Source: Bactrocera neohumeralis (taxonomy: Eukaryota; Arthropoda; Insecta; Diptera; Tephritidae). Taken from it: DNA of 64,000 nucleotides. The notes beneath the pieces were generated by a model. It was not told the origin of the DNA. It ran no database searches and was given only the letters and a program-made list of their open reading frames with translations. Location: NCBI RefSeq assembly GCF_024586455.1, contig NW_026089623.1:5515367-5579366 (forward strand), read 5' to 3'. This document shows, one piece after another, positions 54,024 to 64,000 of the stretch (position 1 is the first letter of the stretch; the number at the start of each line of letters is the position of its first letter). Made by a program: the position numbers and the translations under genes.

Positions 54024-55060
54024 GACGAATGCCACATTGAGATTCATCCATCATCTGACGAAGCTGTGGACTATTATAATTATAAAGGATGGTATTCCAC
54101 CGTTTTAATGGCATTAGTTGATGCTAAGTAAAGTCTAAAAACTCAATATACATATAAGTACATAAGTAATGTTTACAATGTATTTTCAGATACCGTTTTA
54201 CTTACATAAACGTAGGAAGTCCCGGGCGATGTAATGACTCTCAAATTTATGAGACGTCATCACTTAAAAAAGAAATGGATAGTTGTCCTTTACTAAGCGA
54301 AATGTCTAGAGAAATTTCAGGCGTAAATGTGCCAGTATTCATTATTGGGGATTCGCCTTTTCGATTTAGCAAATAACTAATGAAACCGTATCCATTTAGC
54401 GTAAATCAAAATAATGGTGAGAAGGTATTCAACTACGCTCTTTCGAAAACACGTAGAGTTGTCGAAAATACTTTAAGACACCTCAAGGCCCGCTTTCGAC
54501 GCGTCGGAAAAGGAATTGACAACTCTGTACGGAATGCCAACTCCATAATAAAAGCATCTTGCGTCCTTCACAATTTTTTAAATGATAACAACGAAACGCT
54601 AAATGGTTAAGCGCTTTGGAAGAGTTGGAGACTAGACGCCAGAATCCGTGTGATATTTCATATGCATCTCCACGACCCAATTAATGGAGAAATCGGACAG
54701 CACTTTGTACATATTTTGGTAAGTACATGTGCATATTGTATCCCAATATCTACATTTTACACAATTACATATACATACATTAAATCAAAGATAAAATTGT
54801 ACACACCAAACAAAATTCAATTTTATTTTCCATATAAAAACTAATACATATCAACGTTAAACATATATTATTAAACAGAATATACTTATATTCATTAATT
54901 TTTTTATTTATTTGGAAATTGATGTAATCGTTCATTTGTTTCTTTAGAATCTTTTATATATTGTTCCATCTTTTCGGTTTTTTTATTATCGTTTTCAACC
55001 ATTTGTTTTTGTCAAGTCCTTAATTTCTTTGCTGGTTTCAATGGATTGCTGACTTGCTTT

Positions 55061-55780
55061 CTAGAGCTGTTTTTCAATTTGTTCAAATTTTTTTAATATT
55101 ATGCTCTGAAAATGATTCCTTCTTTTGTTAATAGCATCACTCGGCTCGGGAGACGGTACTGGTAGCGAAGAAGTATCGCTTGGCGACATCGGCATAGCTG
55201 AGGGCGATGGTAGGCAAACCGGTGATGACAATGCAGATGCAGCAACAAATGTAGAAGACGCAGCCGTTTCCACCGAAATTTGGAGTAGTTCGGAGTTAGT
55301 AGAACCTTTTTAAAAATGTATATATATATGTAAATATAAATAATATATTGAATTACAAAACAAATGTTTCTTACTTTGAAAACTTTCCTCTACTAAGCTC
55401 TCGGCGTTGTAGCTGACGTACGGCAACAGTACGGCTCTCATTTTATCATAAAGTGCTCACTGCGAGGGAGAACCGCCAGTTAACCCGACTGCCGTCTTTT
55501 CTTTCCTGTAAAACATGATATATATGTAAAACTCTATTTTTCTTACATTTTATTTAATTACATACCTATATCTCTGTGAAAAGTTGTGCATTTTCGATTT
55601 TATTTCACTCGCCGTAAAATGCACACCTTGTTGCTGCTAGTCCATTGCCATTTCCTCCACTATGTGGTTGTTTTTCCTAGGACCGCGAAAAGCACTTATT
55701 TTGCTCTGCCACTATTCAATTAGTAGGGCTTCAGCTCTATCACTCCAACAACTTCTTTTCTTATATTTTTGTTTTTCCAT
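55061..55780 (-). pseudogene. Harbinger B Myb/SANT-like partner gene (three exons)
   Basis: Exons on the minus strand: 55,780-55,566, 55,505-55,375 and 55,305-55,061, with GTATG/ACAG and GTAAG/AAAAG junctions that keep the frame. The first exon reads KRSCWSDRAEALLIE and NHIVEEMAMD, then SEIKSKMHNFSQRYR, a Myb/SANT-like trihelix; exon 2 continues GGSPSQ and ALYDKM. Exon 3 is Ser/Pro-rich and ends with a coiled stretch (FEQIEKQL). One in-frame stop lies in exon 1 and a TGA replaces the expected Trp in SPSQW in exon 2. In this superfamily the Myb protein binds the ends and helps the nuclease enter the nucleus. Confidence 0.82.
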
Positions 55781-56059
55781 TTTTGAAATTAATATCAAGT
55801 GACAGCTGTATTTTTGTATGGAATGTAAACAAATATCAAGTGACAATTTAGGGCCGGCAAAATATGTCTTCCAAAAAAAATCGATTAAACTAGATCAGGC
55901 ACCGATTATAATGAGTGGAATGTAAGTTTTCAAGAAGTTTTCAGCGAAAACTGTGGTTTCGTTTGACAGATTTTACATGGACGAAAACACAAGTTTTCGT
56001 GCGAAAACCAGTTTTTCCCACGAAAACATGTTTTTAATTTCGGTCCGAACATAGTATAA

Positions 56060-56299
56060 AACTTATGTGATATGTATGTACATATGTACTTTTATAAAAT
56101 ATATAGTTATAATACTAAAGATAGTTCCGTGGTTGTTGATTGTTGCTCTTTCAACAAAATCATCTTCAAAATTTAAATATACGTTGTTAAACATTGTTAT
56201 TTAATTTTTTAAAATAACATCGTAAAATTTCAAAACAAACAATATTTAGTTTAAAGACGTCAACGTTCGTGTGACATTTCTAAATTATTTTAGTATTGT
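56060..56299. other. AT-rich spacer
   Basis: Nothing recognisable between Harbinger B and the Helitron helicase fragment. Its first bases may continue the Harbinger C coding strand beyond the element B insertion. Confidence 0.4.
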
Positions 56300-56769
56300 A
56301 ACAAAAACAAAGCTCAGCGAATGTGTTCACTCGCCAGTCGCAATATGAACTTGCCGAATTTTCGCCAAAATGTTTGACTCGCCAATGCTTTCGCTTCGCC
56401 AGTGACAATACCAGCATTCATATCAATAAAAAAATCATTCACAGCAAAAAAACGGAAACATTTATATAATATAGTAGTACATTTAATTATATTTGTCTTG
56501 GCAATATAAAGGTGGCCATGTGAAAAACATGATTTCTCCAAATTCACACATCGCAAATGATAAACGCATAAGATGTAATCGTTTGAATTGAAATGACGTA
56601 TCAGTTGGAATCATAGGAATATGCGGTATCAAACAAATTTCTACAGCTTTCAGATGCAAACAATGCGGTAGCATACTAGCCTGTTCCAATGAATTTAAAA
56701 ATTTAATTGGATAACTCATTTCTTCATCTTGAGTCATAACACTGTCAATTGATTTAGGTGTCGTAACTA
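56300..56769 (-). pseudogene. Helitron helicase C-terminal fragment
   Basis: Minus-strand text reads SIDSVMTQDEEMSYPIKFLNSLEQASMLPHCLHLKAVEICLI, then IPMIPTDTSFQFKRLHLMRLSFAM and, in another frame, LEKSCFSHGHLYIA. This is the same region of RepHel as at 2,640-3,330, with a deletion after LKA and a frameshift before CFSHG. It stops at the N gap, so the upstream part may exist in the unsequenced interval. Confidence 0.8.
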
Positions 56770-56869
56770 NNNNNNNNNNNNNNNNNNNNNNNNNNNNNNN
56801 NNNNNNNNNNNNNNNNNNNNNNNNNNNNNNNNNNNNNNNNNNNNNNNNNNNNNNNNNNNNNNNNNNNNN
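56770..56869. other. Assembly gap (100 N)
   Basis: Exactly 100 unknown bases between contigs. The inverted repeat arm 2 starts at the first base after it. Confidence 0.98.
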
Positions 56870-59800
56870 AAACAAATGGTCCTTCGAGCCTCTTTGAAAG
56901 GCACCTAGAAGAAAAAAAAAAAAGAAAAATACAGAGTACAAGATACTCATACATACATATTAACAGTGAAAATAAATTATAATAAACGGGCGCGAAACAA
57001 ATTGAAACAAACTAACACAAAACTCAGTAAAAACTAAAAGCGGGCGCGATTTAATAATAAACGGGCGCGATTTAATAATAAACGGGCGCGAAACCAACTG
57101 AAACAAAACTAATACAAAACTCAGTAAAAACTAAAAGCGGGCGCGATTTAATGAGAATAAATGGAAAAAAGAACAAAACATTAAGCACGGGAGAGGAATC
57201 CAGCAGGAAAGCAGAGAGAAGGAATGCTACATACAGCAATAACGCCGGAGCAAGAAAAAAAAACTAAACTCAGAGGAGAAGGAATATTCGCTTAAATAAG
57301 TATCTCACCCTGAAAGACCCTTGGCGGAAATTAATGTGAGTCCAGTCCAGTTTAATTTTTAAAAATTGAAGTTTTATGCACGCATGTATATACATATGGG
57401 CATTTTCACGTATATACATTCGTACGCTTTTATGTCCAAAACAAAGAAGACAAAGGAAAAGTTTATATATATTGACATTGTTTTGAAGGGCTGACGCAGT
57501 ACTAGATTTTAATATATACGGGAAGGTTCTACTACAAATAAGTACGTAGTTATAAGCAATTATAAATACGGACGCGACAAAAAATAGAAGTTTTTTGAGG
57601 CGCATTCAGAAATATGCAAAATTCAGCAAATTAAGGATTTATATATATATAAAAATATATATATTATATATGACTAGGGTTTATGAAATATGTTAATTTT
57701 CCCTTTTTTTTTAATTGAGTATACAAAAATACGGACGCGACATAACGGACGCGACAAAATCTTCCAAGAACAAAGAAATACAATTTTTTCATTATAACAC
57801 TTCAATTTTATTGAAAATTAAGCAAACCAATAACGTAAATTAAAAATTCAAGTAACATTTTAGTAAAAATGACTTAAAAAATTAAGAAGAAAGTTATTAG
57901 TTTTTAGTATGGTCTATTTTAATTATTTTCTTTAATGAATAGGCGGTCCGAGAACTTCAATAAAGTGGGCATCTTGAACTTCGTCTTGGAATGTCAAGCG
58001 ATAATTTTCAGCAAAATCAACTTGCATAACAATTTCATTAGTGCTACATTTTTTTAGTTTCAAAGTAATTTTGTTGGTGACGTTTAACAAAACAATGCAT
58101 TTTAAAAGCTGGTAGCTGAATCTCTACATCATGAATTAAGTCGATTAATGGACCAATAGTGTAGTTTAAAGTTATGCGATCATCTACTTTTCTCCACTGT
58201 TTCCATTTGATTTGCGTATTAAATTTATTAATAAACTATATTGGAACTAGATCGTCTTTAATATCACGTACACAGCTGCCAAATTAGCCATGCACTTTTT
58301 ATTCGTAACGTCGCAGCAAACTGATGTAAGAAATAATTCAGCTTTGGCAGGAATCTGCGGTATAATCTTTGTACAGCCTTCTAGTAGAAAAATAAAATTT
58401 GCTTGGTACTTACAGATACCCATATTGTGTCGTAAATTATTATCGGAGTATAAGTTGGCTTAGAACGAATAAAAATAGTTTTGCAGACTTTTTCTTCGGT
58501 ATATTCGGCTTTGAAAAGTTGATATGCTTCTGTTAAGGTCATAAGCATAAAACGTTTTGAGGCTACTTTCCCATTGATTATCATTGTATCCTTTCTCCCA
58601 GGAGCTTGAACGCTGATTCCATCTTGCAAAAAAAATTGTTCAATTAATTTTTCGCGCATCTGGCTTTTTGATGACTTGGTTGTATTTTCATTCATCGTTT
58701 CTGTTGGCTTAATATATTTATTGCATAAAGATTTGAGGATAGCTATTTTTCTATTCAAGTAGACCATTTTTATAGAGCAGTAAATTTCCTACAAAACTAT
58801 GTGTTTCATCATTCATAATAATTTTTTTTCATTGAGTTATAAAATTAATAAGAAAAAAAGAATTTTTCCAAAAATAGTCAAATTTCAACCGTTAATATCT
58901 TTTAAACGGTTGGGTTGACGAAAAAATCATAAGAGACCATATTTTAGAGCATTCAATTTCCTACAAAACCTAATTAACAAAATATTTTTTCAAGTAGTTG
59001 GAAGCGAGATATAAATTTTTCTATCTGATAATAAGAAAAAAAGAAAACCGTTAGGCGGAGGACCTTCCCGTTACAATTAAAAACTCATATTTGGAGAGGC
59101 TTTCTTAGAGGTGTCTAGGAACCTATTTTTGCGAGTACCAATTGAAAAAAAAAAAAAAAATTTTTTGAATCACCCTAATATATACATATATTATATATAT
59201 ACAGTAAGACGGTTCGGTATATATGTATGTATGTACCGAAATAACTGACCTGCCTATAAGCTTATTTTGTGTTTCCAAACACACCGCAATATAACTCAAA
59301 AAATAAAATTAAATTAAAATTTTACAAAGTCAAGTATACCAACTTGCAACTATCCGGCGATACCCCTTGGGCTAGTAAGCAACAAGCAGGATCGTGTACA
59401 ACTTATAAGCAAAGGCGAACAAAAAAAAAAAAAAAAAAGCGAAAAAAAATATATACATATATATCTATATATACATATAAGAGAAATACATATATATGTA
59501 TATGTATATAGACCTTATTAATATATATAATAATAAGTGCAACACATGTGTGCATATATTTTAGGATTTTTTATTCTATTACACAAATATGTGTACATGC
59601 CTATGTAATTAAGTAATCAAATGGTACATACATAAATTAAATAACGCCAAGGTTTAACGACCTGCCTTTTCACTTAATTCGTGTTTCCAAACACACCACA
59701 AAATAAAATACCAAAAAAAAAAACAACAACAAATTTCCTAAGTCAATTTTCAATTCTTGCGATACCCCTTGGGCTAAAGAAACAAAAAAAAAAAAGCAAC

Positions 59801-60256
59801 AAGCAGGATCGCTTTAAACATAAGCAAAGGCAAAAGAGAGAACTACAAAAGGTAATAAGCGAAATTTATGTATGTACACATATTTACCTTTAAATTTGCA
59901 AGTCCCCCGCCGAAATTTATACCGCAATCACACTCACCTTTATGCTCATGCTCTTTCCGTACTCAATCTCTCACTAAAGAGATCCTTATAAAAACAATTG
60001 ATACATATGTATGTACTGAACTGGGAACAAATACTTATAATCTTTCAATATAACACATTATTCATATATCGGGTGATTTTTTAAGAGCTTGATAACTTTT
60101 TAAAAAAAAAAAACGCATAAAAATTGCAAAATCTCATCGGTTCTTTATTTGAAACGTTAGATTGGTTCATGACATTTACTTTTTGAAGATAATTTCATTT
60201 AAATGTTGACCGCGGCTGCGTCTTAGGTGGTCCATTCGGAAAGTCCAATTTTGGGC
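56870..60256 (-). repeat. Arm 2 of the 3.4-kb inverted repeat
   Basis: Reverse complement of 22,595-26,030. Differences are mainly homopolymer lengths, plus some substitutions and short replacements (for example one TCGCGTCCG box is lost near 57,410). The match begins with the first base of the contig and continues past 60,245 into mariner sequence that arm 1 lacks because of its gap. Confidence 0.93.
57896..58767 (-). pseudogene. Second copy of the unassigned transposase-like gene
   Basis: Minus-strand counterpart of 24,087-24,962. It opens one ATG earlier (58,767), keeps EQFFLQDGISVQAPGRKDTM and the Cys-rich segment, but shifts frame near 58,440 and again in the Cys-rich part. It shares the internal TAG with arm 1. 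The C-terminal QVDFAENYRLTFQDEVQDAHF block is intact near 57,970-58,030. Confidence 0.65.
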
Positions 60257-60838
60257 AACTTTTTCGAGAATTTCACACAAAAAATAGTCTAAAGGCGTTA
60301 AATCGCATGATCTTGGTGGCCAACTTACGGGTCCATTTCTTGAGATGAATTGTTCTCCGAAGTTTTCCATAGAATCGCGAGTTGTGTGGCATGTAGCGCC
60401 ATCTTGTTGAAACCACATGTCAACCAAGTTCAGTTCTATAACAAAAAGTTTGTTAGCATCGAACGATAGCGATCGCCATTCACTTTATCTTTGAAAAAAT
60501 ACGGTCCAATGATTCCACCAGCGTACAAACCACACCAAACAGTATTTTTCGGGATGCATTGGCCACCAAGATCATGCGATTTAACGCCTTTAGACTATTT
60601 TTTTTGGGGCTACGTCAAGTCTAAAGTCTACAGAAATAAGCCAGCAACTATTCCAGCTTTGGAAGATAACATTTCCGAAGAAATTCGTATTCCGGCCGAA
60701 ATGCTCGAAAAAGTTGCCCAAAATTGGACTTTCCGAATGGACCACAAGACGCAGCCGCGGTCAACATAAATGAAATTATCTTCAAAAAGTAATGTCATGA
60801 ACCAATCTAACGTTTCAAATAAAGAACCGATGAGATAA
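60068..60838. mobile_element. Two mariner fragments, back to back
   Basis: The minus-strand piece (60,550-60,068) runs from VWCGLYAGGIIGPYFF through NLVDMWFQQDGATCHTT (second Asp) to DLTPLDYFL (third Asp), then skips directly to LEKVAQNWTFRMDH. It ends with the terminal repeat ATCGGGTGATTTTTTAAG. The plus-strand piece (about 60,555-60,838) starts at PPRSCDLTPLDYFFWGYVKSKVYRNK and keeps the segment missing in the other. It lacks a terminal repeat. The two meet near 60,552. Confidence 0.85.
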
Positions 60839-61522
60839 ATTTTATATATAATTATTTTTCGCGCTTTCATCGACCGGTTACCGATACATATATACATTTA
60901 TGTGCATTTAGCATTTTTGCTATATTGGACATACGTTTATAAACATATATACAAATATATATACAACAATTGCAACAAAAGTTATAGAAACGTATGCAAA
61001 TAAATATACAAATATTCTTGCTTATTACGGCTGTTCTTTCGCGTTCTTAAAACAGATAAGATACAGAATATAAAAAACAAAACAAGAATACAAATTAACC
61101 GCGAATGAATCGAAGATAAATTAATTTGATACACGGTAAAAAAAAAAAACACATATTTAACAAAAACAATTACATACGAATACATACATATATGCATGAA
61201 ACAAAGGATTAATCGATTTATGCGGTGAATAAGCGTTCGCAAAGTCATAATCTATTTCATTTATAATATATTTACAAAAAATTCTTTTTTTCACACATTT
61301 TTTTCACAATACCAATCTTATAATTGTATTTCGAACGAAATATTTACAAATATTTTTTTTTTTTACAAAAATTTTTAATAATTCCAATTTTACAATTCAA
61401 CTTCAAACGAAATATTTACAAAAAAAATTGTTTATATATTTTGTCATAATACTACCAATTTTACAATTGTAGTATCTCAAACGAAACATTTTAAGCTCAA
61501 AGCTTCCAATTCAATTTTATAA
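60839..61522 (+). other. AT-rich interval and probable BEL/Pao leader
   Basis: No LTR or primer site is recognisable. The part from 61,262 contains three tandem units (listed separately) just before the Gag start. Confidence 0.45.
61262..61500 (+). repeat. Three ~80-bp tandem units in BEL leader
   Basis: Units share CCAATTTTACAATT and TCAAACGAAATATTTACAAA-type sequence near 61,311, 61,383 and 61,455, separated by T or A runs. They end 23 bp before the ATG at 61,523. Confidence 0.7.
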
Positions 61523-62548
61523 ATGCAATCTGATAAATCCAAAGAGGATAAACCAAGAACACCTCAATTATTGGAAATTCCAAAAATGGCTGATGATGAT
61601 AAATCACAAAGCACGCCTGCAGAAGCTACACGCTCAAAGCAGAGTATAAAACAAAAAAGATCAAAAGATCAGACAATTCCTAGATTCATCACTGAAAGTG
61701 ACAGTTTTATAAGGTATTGTACAAGATTTCAAGCTTCCCCTATTACTGACATCACAGAATCAGTTTTGAATATAAAACTAGAAAGCGTGAACAATATCTG
61801 GGCTCGCCTTCTGACAGCGTACGATACAGTACTAGATACTGACGACGCAGAACTCCCAGAAAACGCAAAAGCTTCGGCTACAGCCAAGTGTGATAACTGC
61901 CGCGATCAGTATGAGTTAACAAAGGGAATGATAACTGAACAAATAAGTTTAGTAAGGCCATGTAGAGCCACTACTCCCCCTCCCAGAGTAGTTACAACAC
62001 CAAAAGAAGACCTAGATAAAGGCATGTATCTCAAAGTACCAGCTTGTGATACTGAAGTTTTCAATTGATGTTATGACCAGTGGCCGTCCTTCCGGGACAT
62101 GTTCACTGCCGTTTATATAAACCATCCTAAGCAAGCAAGCAAGCAATTCGCTTTAAATGACGAAAATTTTAAACTGGCTTGGGAAGCACTTGTCGAAAGG
62201 TACGAAAATGAAAGGGTTATGATAGAAAACCCAATAAAAACTTTATTGCATTTGCCAAAAATCCAACAAGAAACTAGCCAGGAATTTCAAAACTTACACT
62301 CCACAGTGACCAATTGTTTATCAGTGTTAAAAACACAAAATATCTCCACAGAATCGTGGGACCCTATTATAGTAACCATTTGCGCAGAAACACTGCCTGA
62401 TGCTGCGTTACTACGATGGGAACAATCACTAGTGGAAAGAAAAATAATGCCCACCTGGCAACAGATGAAAACATTCCTCACTGCTCAATACGAGATAGCT
62501 GAGCGAATAGACAAAAAAAACTATAAAGCCAAAAAGTCATCACAATGA
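61523..62548 (+). pseudogene. Second BEL/Pao element: Gag
   Basis: ATG 61,523 opens 181 codons: a charged N-terminus, an IWARLLTAYDTVLDTDD region and a CDNCRDQYEL segment. A stop at 62,068 interrupts DVEVMTS-type text. The frame 62,099-62,548 continues with FTAVYINHPKQASKQFALNDENFKLAWEALVERYENERVMI and LLHLPKIQQETSQEFQ, the DUF1759-like Gag core. This element is distinct from the one at 1,759-10,734. The missing bases between frames imply a small indel near 62,070. Confidence 0.85.
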
Positions 62549-62561
62549 CTCAAGTAAAAAC

Positions 62562-63100
62562 TTGTTCAAACCCCAAGCCAGTAATAACATACAATATAAT
62601 AGACACGCTAATAGAAGTCACACTTTCGTGTCAAACCAAACAAATAAATGGCAACCATTATATGAAATTTGTAAGGGAGGTCATAACATAAGATCTTGCG
62701 AGAAATTTAAAAAATTATCCGTTTCTGACAGAAACAATCTTGTCAGACAACATAAACTTTGCATCAACTGTTTGTCGAATGCTTATACGACAAAAGACTG
62801 TGAAAGCAAATTTAGTTGTGTGTATTTTCAAAATATGAAGCAAAATCAATTTCATAAAACCACCGGGTTAGTCACTACAACCAAAAGTGATAATCCCGAA
62901 ATCTCAAATCCCGAAAAAAGGGAAGAACAACCATGCTGCTCTAAAGCAGCAAAAATTCAAGCTCTTCATTCCGAAAATGAAAGCAAAATTCTTTTACCCA
63001 CTGCGGTCATCACCATAGAACATAAGGGTGATTTGTTCAAACTAAGAGCACTAATAGATCAAGGATCTCAAAGGCTCAAAATCAGCTAAAATTGCCTGTC
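62562..63100 (+). pseudogene. Second BEL/Pao element: zinc knuckle and protease start
   Basis: The open frame reads YEICKGGHNIRSCEKFKKL (first knuckle; first Cys position decayed), LCINCLSNAYTTKDCESKFSC, then a linker and LLPTAVITIEHKGDLFKLRALIDQGSQ. The protease active site is DQGS instead of the usual DSGS/DxGS of Pao protease. A deletion with frameshift at about 63,070 removes the next segment. Confidence 0.82.
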
Positions 63101-64000
63101 AAAAATTCAAATTTCCAAATTTCAGGAATGGGCGGAAGAATTATACAAAATTCAAACAAAATTTGCCCAATTACTATAGTCTCCCCAAACGCGGATATAA
63201 GAATAGATGCACAAGCCATCGTTCTACCGCAACTCACAAATTTGCTTCCAAGCTGTGAAGTAAATAAAAAGCAATGGGAAAAATGCTCATATCTCAAATT
63301 AGCAGATCCCAACTGCCATGCCCCATCACAAATCGATTTGTTATTAGGTAGTGACTTAATACCTCAAATAATTCTTGAAGGTATAGAAAAAATATCTAAT
63401 AAATTGTTAGCCCAAAATACAATCTTTGGGTGGATATTAAGTGGCCAAGTCACAGAGAAAATTAATTCTTTTACAACTGAAGTTGAAAATATTTCAAACG
63501 AATATTTAAATGATGAACTCAAAAAATTCTGGGAAGTAGAAGAATTACCTCAGACTAATCAACTTTCAGAAGAAGATCAGGCATGCGAAGCCTATTACAA
63601 GTCCACAACAACAAGAAACGAACATGGTCGTTATGTTGTGCGACTACCATTCAAACCAACTTTTCCTGAAACCATAGCTCTAGGCCACTCTAGAATATCA
63701 GCAGTCCAGCAATTTCTAAGCCTGGAAAAAAGCCTGATGAAAAAAAGTGAGCTTAAATCAGCATATGATAATGTGATGGACGAATATCTAGACCTCAATC
63801 ATATGGAAGAAGCTGTACCATATGAAAAGGTATCTAAAGGCAGATATTTATCTTTTTATCTGCCACATCACGGGGTAATACGACCTGATAAAATCACAAC
63901 AAAAGTACGAGTGGTTTTCAATGCCTCAAAGTGTACAAGCTCAGGCAAATCACTCAACGACGTACTATATACTGGCCCAACCTTACAACCTGATCTCATG
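63090..64000 (+). pseudogene. Second BEL/Pao element: protease remainder and RT start (runs off window)
   Basis: A continuous open frame reads LKLPVKNSNFQISGMGG, VLPQLTNLLPSCEVN, IDLLLGSDLIPQII (Pao protease C-terminal), FGWILSG, then FWEVEELPQTN, NEHGRYVVRLPFK, the RT entry YLPHHGVIRPDKITTKVRVVFNASKCTSSGKSLNDVLYTGPTLQPDLM. The catalytic palm lies beyond the window. Over 300 codons here are uninterrupted, so this copy is younger than the first BEL/Pao element. Confidence 0.88.

Larger units (their letters stand above)
51819..54610 (+). pseudogene. Harbinger B transposase (DDE_Tnp_4), with introns and an hAT insertion
   Basis: Exons recognisable: a start exon (51,819 or ATG 51,894) with a Leu-rich N-terminus to about 52,093; 52,153-52,298 (FRMNRSSFDKLCDILQIT); 52,300-52,531 (MAITLFALGSSAEYRSIANTFGVGKSTVCKILLEF); then, after intron 52,532-52,588 and the hAT element, HIEIHPSSDEAVDYYNYKGWYS, intron 54,128-54,189, and YRFTYINVGSPGRCNDSQIYE onward. 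The GAID catalytic Asp is created at the intron junction. The second Asp is in PGRCNDS and the Glu in RRVVENTLRHLKARFRR. A TAA near 54,374 and a one-base shift near 52,297 add damage. Confidence 0.88.
51682..56056 (+). mobile_element. PIF/Harbinger element B, 4.4 kb, two genes
   Basis: Begins TACTATGTTCAGACCGACA and ends with the inverted GGTCCGAACATAGTA, flanked by TAA (51,679-51,681 and 56,057-56,059). It contains a multi-exon DDE nuclease gene on the plus strand, interrupted by an hAT element, and a convergent three-exon Myb-like gene on the minus strand. This is the canonical two-gene Harbinger layout. Stops and the hAT insertion make this copy inactive. Confidence 0.92.

Noticed and set aside
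56483..56954. Open frames reading through the N gap
   Set aside because: They exist only because unknown bases do not produce stops; the real coding signal is the Helitron helicase up to 56,769.
22595..60256. A giant natural palindrome or amplicon
   Set aside because: Arm edges coincide exactly with contig starts, which is better explained by an unmerged contig overlap; kept only as the alternative.

Overview
The window reads as repeat-rich heterochromatin or a piRNA-cluster-like accessory region of a higher fly. Cyclorrhaphan Diptera fits best and a tephritid fruit fly is plausible. The evidence is the AT-rich background, many CATACATA/TATGTA runs, fly-type Jockey, LOA and RTE retrotransposons, BEL/Pao and Gypsy/17.6 LTR elements with insect-style tRNA-Lys and tRNA-Ser primer sites, piggyBac, PIF/Harbinger, hAT, Tc1/mariner and Helitron remains, and GT-AG introns inside transposon genes. 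I found no convincing single-copy host gene, no tRNA or rRNA gene and no CRISPR. Species assignment is inference.

Layout. 1-17,085: a minus-strand Jockey element is split by a BEL/Pao element (1,759-10,734, 5-bp target duplication ACATC) and by a piggyBac element (13,395-16,231, TTAA duplication). The BEL leader itself carries a Helitron relic (2,579 to about 4,800) and a long-TIR MITE (4,825-5,232). 17,139-22,494: two RTE fragments, a roughly 155-bp tandem repeat, a Tc1 scrap and a CsRn1-like Gypsy fragment. 22,595-26,030: a segment that recurs inverted at 56,870-60,256; it holds a transposase-like gene of a family I cannot name and a cluster of TCGCGYCCG boxes. 26,545-42,838: a minus-strand Gypsy-clade element (tRNA-Lys site, gag, protease, pol, env start) is split by a 17.6-like Gypsy element (30,636-42,086, ATGCTC duplication), itself split by a LOA-type non-LTR element (35,905-41,186, 13-bp duplication). 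43,140-49,083: AT-rich DNA, then an apparent two-gene DNA transposon (CACTA-like transposase plus an intron-containing DUF4806-like gene). 49,850-56,056: a nest of three PIF/Harbinger units, a small MITE and an hAT element. 56,300-64,000: a Helitron helicase scrap, the inverted copy, back-to-back mariner pieces and a second BEL/Pao element running off the end.

Two 100-N gaps (22,495-22,594 and 56,770-56,869) divide the window into three contigs. The inverted repeat starts at the first base of contig 2 and, on the other strand, at the first base of contig 3. That is the geometry of an unmerged overlap between the two contigs, so the order and orientation of 56,870-64,000 is suspect.

Almost every coding region carries frameshifts or stops. 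The least damaged are the piggyBac transposase (two nearby indels that compensate), the 17.6-like pol, the LOA RT, the CACTA-like transposase and the DUF4806-like gene. The candidates for something poorly described are the CACTA-like/DUF4806 pair with its subterminal repeats and palindromic spacer, the unassigned transposase-like gene with its CpG-rich boxes, and the Gypsy Pol that carries a degenerate peptide repeat where its RT palm should be.
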